In this document: positions 24,748-32,323 of the stretch, piece by piece
Layout of the letters: each line of letters opens with the position of its first letter
How positions within the stretch are numbered: position 1 is the stretch's first letter
From: Desulfitobacterium sp050251735
GTDB taxonomy: Bacteria > Bacillota > Desulfitobacteriia > Desulfitobacteriales > Desulfitobacteriaceae
Assembly (NCBI GenBank): GCA_050251735.1
Contig: JBFWMF010000007.1
Coordinates: 79,273-143,272, forward strand
Length of the DNA: 64,000 nucleotides
Direction of reading: 5' to 3'
Made by a program: the position numbers and the translations under genes
Notes under the pieces: model-generated
Database searches by the model: none
Seen by the model: only the letters and a program-made list of their open reading frames with translations
What the model was told of the DNA's origin: nothing

Positions 24748-26157
24748 CTACCGTCTGAGCACCCTTCGCACCATATAAGCACCAATTTTGCGGAAATCCT
24801 TATCGATCGCTACGATAACTAAGCAGAACACCACACCCGCCACGGAAGCGGAGAGGAGAGGGTGGAGGTCGATAAGCAGCCAAGCCGTCCCTGCCATGCA
24901 TAGTGCTGAGATGATTGTACTAGGCAGCTGCCGCCACAAGCGAATCTTATAGACATTCTTGCGAATTAACACATAGTAGGCCAAGAAGATGAAGATCTCC
25001 ACGATGATGATACCGTAGGCGGCGCTGTATAATCCCAGCCAAGGCTTTAAGCCAAAGATCAAGCCTGCTAAAAGAACTAGAGAAAGCCCCTGCACAATCG
25101 TTCTTTGCATTTGCCGACCGGTAGTTGTCAGGATATCCCCTAAAGAAAAGCTCATACATTCCAAAGCTAAAAACCAACAGACAATCATCAGGATAGGGAT
25201 GGAGGCGTTGAATTTTCCGTCATAAAGCCATTCCGTCAGCGGACCGGCTAAGACGAAGAACAAGGTACTGCCGGCGATACCCACTGCCGACAGGGCCTTA
25301 AACACCTTTTCGATCACCCCTTGATGTTGGTTGCGGTCGGAATCTCCCAGCTGATAAAGGACAGGATAAAGAGCACTGGTCATCATACTGGGGATAAAGA
25401 CCAGAATCAGGATCAGCTTGTAGGCTGCCGAGAAAATTCCCACTTCCTCATTGGTGGCAGTCCAAGAAAGGGCTAAGATACTGAATTGAGTAAAAACGTT
25501 ATAAAATATCCGATGAATCCCAAAGGGCAGACCGTGGACCACCATATTAGGCATGGTCGGCAACTCCACCCTAGGCTTAATTTCCTTTCTTAAGGCCAAA
25601 TAAAGCAGGACTGTGGTTATCACATAAGCAAGCAAATGAGTAAAGGTGATGGAGACTACCCCTAAACCGGCCACCAGCACAAAAATCGTGAAGATAGCAA
25701 TCAACAGAGTCGTCAGGAACTGATAAAAGGCAGCGACATAAATTTTCTGCACGGCTTGATAGTAATTATAGATGGATTGGTTGATAGCATTAAAGCACAC
25801 GGCGACTCCCACAACGATGACCATAGCTTTCACCGTCGCATTATAAGGGAACATAAAAAGCAGCATGACAAGGTAACATAACGCGCACAAAAGGGTCTTC
25901 ACGAAGAGGGTATTGCCAAAATATTGGGGCAGTACCTTCGCGTTTTTAGAGCCTTCCTGAACCATCAGTTGGCTGATACCCAACTCGGCAAAAATGATAA
26001 TGGTTCCCACATAAGCATAGGCTGTCGAGTAATCCCCAAAGGGCCCCGGACCTAAGTAGCGGGTCACAAAAATCCCCAGCACTGCCGCGATAGATTTCGC
26101 TAAGAGGCTGGAAACCCCCAAGGCTGTCGCATTTTTTGCAATAAGACGCGTATCCAT
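24748..26157 (-). CDS. Polysaccharide flippase (Wzx-like, MOP superfamily)
   Basis: 469 residues with about 12-14 membrane helices. The N-terminus (NATALGVSSLLAKSIAAVLG, then FVTRYLGPGPFGDYSTAYAY) is typical of the polysaccharide-transport branch of the MATE/MOP superfamily, which turns undecaprenyl-linked repeat units across the membrane. Its start overlaps the stop of the upstream glycosyltransferase by one base, so it is last in the minus-strand operon that starts with the aminotransferase at 31548. Substrate is inferred to be the product of this locus. Confidence 0.9.
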   Translation of the reverse strand: MDTRLIAKNATALGVSSLLAKSIAAVLGIFVTRYLGPGPFGDYSTAYAYVGTIIIFAELGISQLMVQEGSKNAKVLPQYFGNTLFVKTLLCALCYLVMLLFMFPYNATVKAMVIVVGVAVCFNAINQSIYNYYQAVQKIYVAAFYQFLTTLLIAIFTIFVLVAGLGVVSITFTHLLAYVITTVLLYLALRKEIKPRVELPTMPNMVVHGLPFGIHRIFYNVFTQFSILALSWTATNEEVGIFSAAYKLILILVFIPSMMTSALYPVLYQLGDSDRNQHQGVIEKVFKALSAVGIAGSTLFFVLAGPLTEWLYDGKFNASIPILMIVCWFLALECMSFSLGDILTTTGRQMQRTIVQGLSLVLLAGLIFGLKPWLGLYSAAYGIIIVEIFIFLAYYVLIRKNVYKIRLWRQLPSTIISALCMAGTAWLLIDLHPLLSASVAGVVFCLVIVAIDKDFRKIGAYMVRRVLRR

Positions 26158-27419
26158 TAAACTAGCTCAGCTCCTAACCCTTGGTTCCCTTCGGCTAAGA
26201 CTTCACGATATAAAGCGATGGTCTGGCGGGCATTATGAGACCAAGTAAAGTTCTCCCGGACCAGAGTTTGGCCTTTTTTGCCCATCCCTTGGGCCAAGTC
26301 GGGATTGCCTAATAGTTTCTCAATAGCAAAGCGAATATCCTCAGCGTTGCGGGGGCGGACAGTCAAGCCAACCTCTTCCCGATGGATAAGAGGGGCTATC
26401 CCTTCGCCCTTCGTACCGATGATCGGTTTCCCTTGGGAGAGTGCTTCCAAATAAACTACGCCAAAAGCCTCGTTCCAGCTTGGCATCACGAAGATATCAC
26501 AGCGGGCCATCTCCGCCATAGCTTGGGGATGGGGGAGACTCCCTAAAAACTCCACATGCTTCTCTAAGCCTAAAGCCCTCACCTGGGCTTCGAGGTTTTG
26601 TCGTTCTGCTCCATCACCGGCGATGCGGTAGAGTAAATTCGGATAATCCTGAAGGAGTTGGGAATTAGCTAGAGCCTCCAAGACATAAGCATGTCCCTTA
26701 GGTTCTCGCAAAAAACCCACCGTCAACAGCACAGGCCCTCGTTGTTCATCGTGAATCGCATTTTCGCAGCTAGCTGACTTCTGCACTTCCGCTTGCGCCT
26801 GAACATCTACGTCCTCGAATTCTGCACCATTATAAATCACCCGATACTTACTGAGGTGATCGGCCCACAGCTCCAGGCCATAATTCTCCCGCAACTTATC
26901 GCTGACGAGAACCACGCGCCGAGCTTGGCGTAGGGTATCCTTGACACTCTCAGCGCAGCGAGGAGAGCGGTTCAAAGTATGAGCAAAATCCTGTCCATGA
27001 ATGGTGACCACCACAGGTAGATTATATTGTTTTCCAAAAGCCACAGCGGCAGCACCATCGGGATGAGCTACATGAGCATGGATCAGGTCAGGTTTCTTAT
27101 CACGCACGAGGCGAGCTATCAGCTTGCCCATCCCTAGGCGATAGGTCAGGGGGTAATGAGCAAAGAAATAGCCGCGAGGAAACTCCAGAACTCTTGGGTG
27201 GTAAATATCCATACCCTGATGGAGCTCGTGATCGGGTACCTGGGCGTATTTTCCCCATTTCCCCAACCCTTTGAGGGCACGCGGAAACCAAGGAGTCGGA
27301 TTCACTAGGGTGACCTCGACACCTTGAGCGTGGATGGCCTCGATTTGCTGTTGGACGAATATCCCACTCAGAGGCTGGGCTGCCGTTGGGTAGAGGTGGG
27401 AGATGACTAGAACGTTCAT
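26157..27419 (-). CDS. Glycosyltransferase, family 4
   Basis: 420 residues of GT-B fold. N-terminal acceptor domain begins MNVLVISHLYPTAAQPLSG and has a Gly-rich HAHVAHPDGAAAVAFG segment; the C-terminal domain carries VGFLREPKGHAYVLEAL and the nucleotide-sugar-binding E(x7)E motif in NEAFGVVYLEALSQGKPI. AAGGAGGAC precedes the ATG. It lies between the repeat-bearing gap at 27420-27705 and the flippase. Donor and acceptor unknown; a retaining hexosyltransferase of a surface glycan is the likely role. Confidence 0.9.
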   Translation of the reverse strand: MNVLVISHLYPTAAQPLSGIFVQQQIEAIHAQGVEVTLVNPTPWFPRALKGLGKWGKYAQVPDHELHQGMDIYHPRVLEFPRGYFFAHYPLTYRLGMGKLIARLVRDKKPDLIHAHVAHPDGAAAVAFGKQYNLPVVVTIHGQDFAHTLNRSPRCAESVKDTLRQARRVVLVSDKLRENYGLELWADHLSKYRVIYNGAEFEDVDVQAQAEVQKSASCENAIHDEQRGPVLLTVGFLREPKGHAYVLEALANSQLLQDYPNLLYRIAGDGAERQNLEAQVRALGLEKHVEFLGSLPHPQAMAEMARCDIFVMPSWNEAFGVVYLEALSQGKPIIGTKGEGIAPLIHREEVGLTVRPRNAEDIRFAIEKLLGNPDLAQGMGKKGQTLVRENFTWSHNARQTIALYREVLAEGNQGLGAELV

Positions 27420-27431
27420 GAGTCCTCCTTG

Positions 27432-27447
27432 GGTGAAAATTGGGGAC
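27432..27447. repeat. Dispersed palindromic repeat, copy 6
   Basis: GGGGACAGGTACCTGT, core palindrome ACAGGTACCTGT, 12 bp upstream of the glycosyltransferase start on the opposite strand. Confidence 0.6.
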
Positions 27448-27705
27448 AGGTACCTGTTTGCAGTTTCGTTGCAAATTTTAAGGGGTCTCCAGGATTTTGC
27501 TATACGCGTTCGCTCAGAAAGCTGCGCGCACCCGTTCTAGCGCTCAAGCTTTCCGCTCCGTCGGGGAGCCTGCGCCGGTATGTCATTCTTCGTGGCATGG
27601 CGGCTTTGGTGAACCCCTCATTCGGATTTCGTGACCCAAAGCGCCTCATACATCGCGCGCTCTATTGATGACTTGCATCATCAGGAAGGAACGCTAGAAC
27701 TCGCC
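27448..27705. other. GC-rich gap, possible dispersed repeat
   Basis: About 260 bp between two co-directional glycosyltransferase genes. It has palindromic 6-mers (ACGCGT, GCGCGC, AGCGCT) and a higher GC than its surroundings. A 79-codon open frame on the plus strand (27429-27668) crosses it but lacks a ribosome site. The composition and isolation suggest a repeat or insertion remnant; copies elsewhere cannot be tested here. Confidence 0.4.
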
Positions 27706-29046
27706 TTACTGCGCCCCAAGCACCTGCTCATACACCACTAATAGCTTCTTTTCTTCGCTTTCCCAGGAGTACTTTTCGTGGAAAGCGTCCCAGCCGTTCT
27801 GGGCATACTGTAGGGCTAGTGCGGGGTTTTCGATGAGGGTGCATATCTCTTGGGCTAGAGACTGGGGGTCGCCGGGTTCAGCAAGGCGGCCGCATTCATC
27901 TTCGCTTAGAATCTGCTCTATGTAGCCAAAACGGGAGCCGACTACGGGTAGCCCGGCGGCCATGTATTCGATGAGCTTTACGGGGATAGCTTTCGTGTAA
28001 TTCAGGGTCGGGAGTAAGGGCACTAGGGCGATATGGCTGTCTCTGAGGATGCCGGGGACTTGGCTATAGGGGACTTTCCCTAGGACTTGGATATTGCCCT
28101 TTTCCAGCCAGCTTTCCATAGGGAGGTACTTCTCAGAGATTCCTCCCAGCTCCAGTGGTCCCACTAGCTTACAGACCGCATCGGGATGCTTCTCGCGCAC
28201 AAGGGGCATAGCTTCTAGGATGACTTCTAGGCCCCGTTCGCGATTGATTCCCCCTAAGTATAATATAACTGGGGCAACAGAGCCGGTGAAGGTGCCAGAA
28301 CAGTCAGAGTTGGTGGAGGCGCCAGAACCCTCAGAGCTATCATAGCCTTCCCGAGCTTCTTCATCGACCCCTTCAGCGACTTCCTCAAAAATTCTTTGCA
28401 TAGAGGAATCTGACTTTATTTCGCATCCTTGAAACTTCGATACCGGACGTTCAAACTGGAACTGCTCCTGCAGGGGGAAGTTAAACAAGCTGGCTCCTAC
28501 CGGATTGTATTGCTTAAATAAACCTTCCATGTGGTGGTTTACCGTCATGATTCCGGCAAAGCGTCGCGCGGCACCTTTCTCCAGCCGTTCGAATACAGCC
28601 GCCGCTGTTTTGCGTAAGCGTGCGGGCAGCCAATATCGTGTCTTTAGGCTGTCGGCGTAATACTCATGGACATCATAAATCACCGGCTTGCCCAGCTTTT
28701 TCTGGAGGGTTAATCCCGTCCAAATTAGATCAGGATCGTGAAAATGATACAGATCGGCGTGCTCCTCCACAGCGATCTGATAGATGGGCTGCAGATTGCG
28801 AACCCGTTGGAGCCTCGTGGAGAAAGGGGGCACATAGCGAATCCGAATCCCCTCCACGATTTCTTCCCGCGGATATTCTGCCTGATGAAAACTGGGACCT
28901 GACCCCGATTCGCAAGCCTGTGCTTGACGGGGATATGGCGCGATGAGTACGACATCATAGCCTGCCCTTCGCAAAGAGCAGGCTTCCTTATAGAAGATGC
29001 GGCCATCCAAAGGTGGATGGGCAGATGTTAAGATACAGATTTTCAA
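27706..29046 (-). CDS. Glycosyltransferase, family 4, carrying an in-frame repeat insertion
   Basis: 446 residues of GT-B fold: N-terminal MKICILTSAHPPLDGRIFYKE, HDPDLIWTG and a C-terminal LYLGGINRERGLEVILEAM with IPVKLIEYMAAGLPVVGS. Two segments look foreign. Residues 47-53 (SGSGPSF) are encoded by a copy of the dispersed palindrome, and residues about 205-245 are an acidic Ser/Gly/Thr-rich stretch (ASTNSDCSGTFTGS) between the two Rossmann domains. Both keep the frame open. The start overlaps the polymerase stop by 4 bp. Probably active, since the core motifs are intact. Confidence 0.88.
   Translation of the reverse strand: MKICILTSAHPPLDGRIFYKEACSLRRAGYDVVLIAPYPRQAQACESGSGPSFHQAEYPREEIVEGIRIRYVPPFSTRLQRVRNLQPIYQIAVEEHADLYHFHDPDLIWTGLTLQKKLGKPVIYDVHEYYADSLKTRYWLPARLRKTAAAVFERLEKGAARRFAGIMTVNHHMEGLFKQYNPVGASLFNFPLQEQFQFERPVSKFQGCEIKSDSSMQRIFEEVAEGVDEEAREGYDSSEGSGASTNSDCSGTFTGSVAPVILYLGGINRERGLEVILEAMPLVREKHPDAVCKLVGPLELGGISEKYLPMESWLEKGNIQVLGKVPYSQVPGILRDSHIALVPLLPTLNYTKAIPVKLIEYMAAGLPVVGSRFGYIEQILSEDECGRLAEPGDPQSLAQEICTLIENPALALQYAQNGWDAFHEKYSWESEEKKLLVVYEQVLGAQ
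28894..28906. repeat. Dispersed palindromic repeat, copy 7, inside a coding sequence
   Basis: GGGACCTGACCCC, identical to copy 3, located inside the 27706-29046 glycosyltransferase and translated on the minus strand as part of SGSGPSF. It lies in a loop after the first beta-alpha unit, where an insertion would be tolerated. Confidence 0.65.
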
Positions 29047-30374
29047 TATTCTTCCCTCGCAGTGTTATACACCAAGCCGATAATGATGCAGAAGATCGTC
29101 ATGAGCTGAAGATTATAGAACACGCCGGCCATGAAATTATAGAGGAAAATCGCCGGCAACAGGGCAATATAAGACATACCAATCCAAGTCTTCACATCGA
29201 AGTATTCCTTCATGCGTCCTGCCGCTTCGACACGATAGCGTTTCAGGCCGAAAAGCCAAGGTTGAATAAAGAACCATAGATAGATGGCCAGCCCCACAAA
29301 TCCATAACGACGGGTGAAAAGAGCATACTCATTATCTACCACCGTAGTCATGGCGTATTTTTGAGTACCCCAGCCGAGGACCGGGGATTGCCAGATGGAC
29401 CCCACCGCGGCCCCGAGACGCTCCACATGGCCAATGAAGGAGTTGCTGGTCGAAAAGTTGAAGCCGTCCGTTAAACGCACAAAGAAGCCGTCGGAGGCCG
29501 TGGCAAAAAGCAATATGGTCACGAGGAACAACGCCCCGATCCGCAGTAGGATTCCTTTGCTTTTCCTATAATAGAAGAAAGCCCAAATACTTAAGATCGT
29601 CAAAACAATCCCGATTCCCGCTAAAGCGGTGCGAGAAATGGTCAAATACTCGACCTTTATTACCAACCCGATCAGAATCAGCAGAATGAAGGGAAAATAA
29701 ATCTTCGATTCCACAAAGTAATAGCGAGCCACCAAAAAGGCTAAAGTCATAACTGTGAACGTTCCGAACACATTGGGGTTATCAAACGTTCCCAGGACCC
29801 GTGCCGGGTTGCCGAGAATCATGGTTTCCCAGTGGCTCGGATTAAAAAAGGGCGAAAACCAAGCGTTCAAATTAAACAGGTTCAGACTTTGGGCAAAACT
29901 GAATAGAATTAGGAAGCCTAATGCTCCTAAGAAGGTATAACTCAGGACAGCAAACTCAGCATCCCGAAAGTTGATGGAGAGGACTAAGGTAACCACGAGA
30001 AAATATTTAAAAAAAGTGACCAGCTCCATCACATCCCGTAAACCGTAAGCCCCGGCGCCGAGAATGACGACCCCGTAAAAGTTTGAGATAGCATAGGAAA
30101 GGACCAAGCAGCTAAAAATGAGCATGATCCGTTTCAAGGCCGGCCCCTGCCGACGCAACTCTTCCTGGGCATCCGCTGAAAAGCGAAAGCCTTTGAAGAT
30201 GAAAGCCAAGATATTCAGACCAAAGACGCCAAATAAAAGCAACTCATCGACCCGAATGTTCGGGAGCGTTGGCTGGATCTCAAAGGAAGGAAGCAGCATG
30301 GCCGAAAGCATCACCAGGAGCAAAACAATTAAACGACTATCGTTGCCTTTAGTCAGCCCATTATTCCAAAACAT
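29043..30374 (-). CDS. O-antigen polymerase/ligase-like membrane protein (Wzy/WaaL type)
   Basis: 443 residues with about 10-12 membrane helices and a long external loop (about residues 300-360, ATSDGFFVRLTDGFNFSTSN..ERLGAAVGSIWQSPVLGWG). The loop's R..H/W..G-type ending, PVLGWGTQKY, is typical of Wzy_C/O-antigen ligase family proteins that polymerise or transfer lipid-linked units. GAGGAGGAATTT precedes the ATG. Together with the flippase of this operon it implies Wzx/Wzy-dependent synthesis. Polymerase versus ligase cannot be decided from sequence. Confidence 0.85.
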   Translation of the reverse strand: MFWNNGLTKGNDSRLIVLLLVMLSAMLLPSFEIQPTLPNIRVDELLLFGVFGLNILAFIFKGFRFSADAQEELRRQGPALKRIMLIFSCLVLSYAISNFYGVVILGAGAYGLRDVMELVTFFKYFLVVTLVLSINFRDAEFAVLSYTFLGALGFLILFSFAQSLNLFNLNAWFSPFFNPSHWETMILGNPARVLGTFDNPNVFGTFTVMTLAFLVARYYFVESKIYFPFILLILIGLVIKVEYLTISRTALAGIGIVLTILSIWAFFYYRKSKGILLRIGALFLVTILLFATASDGFFVRLTDGFNFSTSNSFIGHVERLGAAVGSIWQSPVLGWGTQKYAMTTVVDNEYALFTRRYGFVGLAIYLWFFIQPWLFGLKRYRVEAAGRMKEYFDVKTWIGMSYIALLPAIFLYNFMAGVFYNLQLMTIFCIIIGLVYNTAREEY

Positions 30375-30435
30375 AAATTCCTCCTCAGTACTATATAGAA
30401 CACCGGACTAACCACTCTTAGGTTCCCCGCCTGAC

Positions 30436-31548
30436 TTAACCCAAGACCTCAAGGACGACCTGGGCAATCTCGTGCAGCTGATTATCAGTTAATTCGGGAT
30501 AGCAGGGGATAGCTAGAGCTTGCGTGCAAGCTTCCTCAGCTAGCGGGAAGTCCCCTACCTGATAGCCGAGACCCACAAAGGCTTTTTGCAGGTGCAGCGG
30601 AACCGGATAATAAATAGCATTCGCGATGCCCTTGGCCGTCAAAGCAGCCATGAGCTTTTCCCGTTCTGGGGTTCTGAGTACATAAAGATGGAACACATGC
30701 TTCAGCTCAGCCTCTTGATAAGGTAAAATTACCTTCCCTTCAGCAGCCAAAGGAGCTAATAGCTCATCATAGACAGCAGCCTTAGCGGTCCGTGCCTGAT
30801 TCCACTCATCGATATAGCGCAGCTTCACCCGCAGAATGGCCGCTTGCAGCTCATCAAGACGGCTGTTATAGCCAATCTCATCATGATAATACTTCGTCTT
30901 ACAACCGTGGAAACGCAGGACGCGAGCTGCCTCTGCCAAAGCATCATCATTAGTGACGATCATCCCGCCATCCCCGTATCCGCCTAGGTTTTTGGTCGGG
31001 AAAAAGCTAAAGGTTCCCGCATCTCCCAAGGAGCCGGCCTTATGCCCTTTATATTCTGCCCCTATGGCTTGCGCTGCATCCTCAATCACTTTCAAATTGT
31101 ACTTTTTAGCTAGCTCTAAGATGGGATCCATATCCGCCATTTGGCCAAAAATATGTACTGGAATAACCCCTTTGGTCTTAGCCGTGATTTTTGCCTCCAG
31201 CTGAGCCACGTCCATATTCAGGGTCTGAGGATCAATCTCCACAAACACCGGCGTTGCCCCCACTTGGGCAATGCACTCGGCAGAAGCGAAAAATGTAAAA
31301 GGACTGGTAATCACTTCATCCCCGGGGCCAATTCCACAAGCCTTTAAAACAATCACTAAAGCATCTGTACCATTGCCCACGGCCACGGCATGCTTCGTAC
31401 CGCAGTAAGCGGCAATTTCCTCTTCAAAGGTTTTCATCTCAGGGCCAAAGATAAATTTACTCGAATCCAGAACCCCTAATACGGCCTGGTCAATTTCCTC
31501 TTTAATCGCAAGATATTGGGCTTTCAAATCTAACAATGGAATAGACAT
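30436..31548 (-). CDS. DegT/DnrJ/EryC1 sugar aminotransferase (WbpE-like)
   Basis: 370-residue PLP-dependent transaminase for nucleotide-keto-sugars. The PLP lysine is K186 in FFPTKNLGGYGDGG; SPFTFFASAE and VIEDAAQAIGAEYKG are the surrounding family motifs. The ATG at 31548 has GAAAGGA 8-10 bp upstream, whereas a TTG six bases earlier is too close to it. It starts the minus-strand operon aminotransferase-polymerase-GT-GT-flippase. In context it would aminate the 3-keto sugar made by the WbpB-like enzyme, completing a UDP-2,3-diaminouronate route with the WbpD-like acetyltransferase. Confidence 0.9.
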   Translation of the reverse strand: MSIPLLDLKAQYLAIKEEIDQAVLGVLDSSKFIFGPEMKTFEEEIAAYCGTKHAVAVGNGTDALVIVLKACGIGPGDEVITSPFTFFASAECIAQVGATPVFVEIDPQTLNMDVAQLEAKITAKTKGVIPVHIFGQMADMDPILELAKKYNLKVIEDAAQAIGAEYKGHKAGSLGDAGTFSFFPTKNLGGYGDGGMIVTNDDALAEAARVLRFHGCKTKYYHDEIGYNSRLDELQAAILRVKLRYIDEWNQARTAKAAVYDELLAPLAAEGKVILPYQEAELKHVFHLYVLRTPEREKLMAALTAKGIANAIYYPVPLHLQKAFVGLGYQVGDFPLAEEACTQALAIPCYPELTDNQLHEIAQVVLEVLG

Positions 31549-31700
31549 AATCAATTCGTCCTTTCATCACAAAATAACGCTTAAAATGAGTCCGGTTAAA
31601 TCGGACAAAATTCTACACTTAAGGGTACAACGAATAAGGTCACTTTTCAAGGACTGTCCTAGGGTTTCTGCCTAAAAAAGTAATTCACTCTGTACACTGA

Positions 31701-31739
31701 TTGACAAAAAACAGACCATTGTAATACAATGTATTACAA
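31701..31739 (+). promoter_or_regulatory. RelBE-type promoter with overlapping operator
   Basis: TTGACA (31701-31706), 18 bp, TACAAT (31725-31730). The arms TTGTAATAC and GTATTACAA (31719-31727 / 31731-31739) form a perfect dyad with a 3-base centre over the -10 box, as expected for toxin-antitoxin autorepression. Confidence 0.8.
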
Positions 31740-31771
31740 AAGAGTATTGCAAACGAAAGGTGGTTTGCCTG

Positions 31772-31993
31772 ATGACGATTTCTATTCGACTTAGTCCTGC
31801 AGAAGCAGAACTCATTAAGAGCTATGCAATACTAAAAAACCAAAGCGTATCTGATGTTATGAGGAAAGCAATCCTTGAGCAGATCGAAGATGAATATGAT
31901 CTTGAAGTGTATGAAAAAGCAATGGCCGAATATCGTAAAAATCCTGTGACCTATTCGCTAGAGGAAGTTGAAAAGGAACTGGGCTTAAGCTGA
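31772..31993 (+). CDS. RelB/DUF6290-type antitoxin
   Basis: 73 residues. The N-terminal TISIRLSPAEAELIKSYA begins a ribbon-helix-helix DNA-binding motif (residues 1-45), followed by an acidic helical tail (IEDEYDLEVYEKAMAEYRKN..) that would cap the toxin. ATG at 31772 is preferred over GTG at 31760 because GAAAGGTGG sits 8 bp before it. It overlaps the toxin start by one base. It would repress its own promoter through the 31719-31739 dyad. Confidence 0.88.
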   Translation: MTISIRLSPAEAELIKSYAILKNQSVSDVMRKAILEQIEDEYDLEVYEKAMAEYRKNPVTYSLEEVEKELGLS

Positions 31994-32259
31994 TGTATCA
32001 CGTCGTCCTTACTGAAGGAGCCAAAAAGGAAATAAAAAAACTGGATAGGCCCATGGCCCTTCTTGTTCTGGCTTGGATACGCAAGAATTTGGAGGGGTGC
32101 GAAAATCCCCGACTCCACGGCAAAGCACTAAAAGGCAATTTAGACAGTAAATGGAGTTATCGGGTGGGTGATTTTCGTTTGCTTGCCGAGATACAGGACA
32201 GTGAAATCACCATATTAATAGTGAGTGTCGGCCATAGAAGAGAGGTATATGAAAAATAA
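31993..32259 (+). CDS. RelE/ParE-family toxin
   Basis: 88-residue RelE/ParE fold: MYHVVLTEGAKKEIKKLDRP, PRLHGKALKGNLDSKWSYRV, GDFRLLAEI and the C-terminal VSVGHRREVY. The conserved basic patch (R..Y..R..H..R-Y) matches the RelE branch that cleaves mRNA on ribosomes rather than the gyrase-poisoning ParE branch, though the distinction is soft. Start and stop junction (TGATG) with the antitoxin implies coupled translation. The length is normal, so the pair is probably functional. Confidence 0.88.
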   Translation: MYHVVLTEGAKKEIKKLDRPMALLVLAWIRKNLEGCENPRLHGKALKGNLDSKWSYRVGDFRLLAEIQDSEITILIVSVGHRREVYEK

Positions 32260-32267
32260 TTACTAAA

Positions 32268-32316
32268 GGGAGTGTTATCTACTATATAAGTAGTAGACAA
32301 CACTCCCGATTTTTAT
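32268..32316. terminator. Terminator after the RelE gene
   Basis: GGGAGTGTT and AACACTCCC form the outer stem, with an inner CTACT/AGTAG helix; T-run after it. It lies between convergent genes. Confidence 0.8.
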
Positions 32317-32323
32317 ATTGGTT

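Noticed and set aside
27429..27668. 79-codon plus-strand open frame between two glycosyltransferase genes
   Set aside because: No ribosome site, opposite to the operon, and the composition suits a repeat better than a gene.
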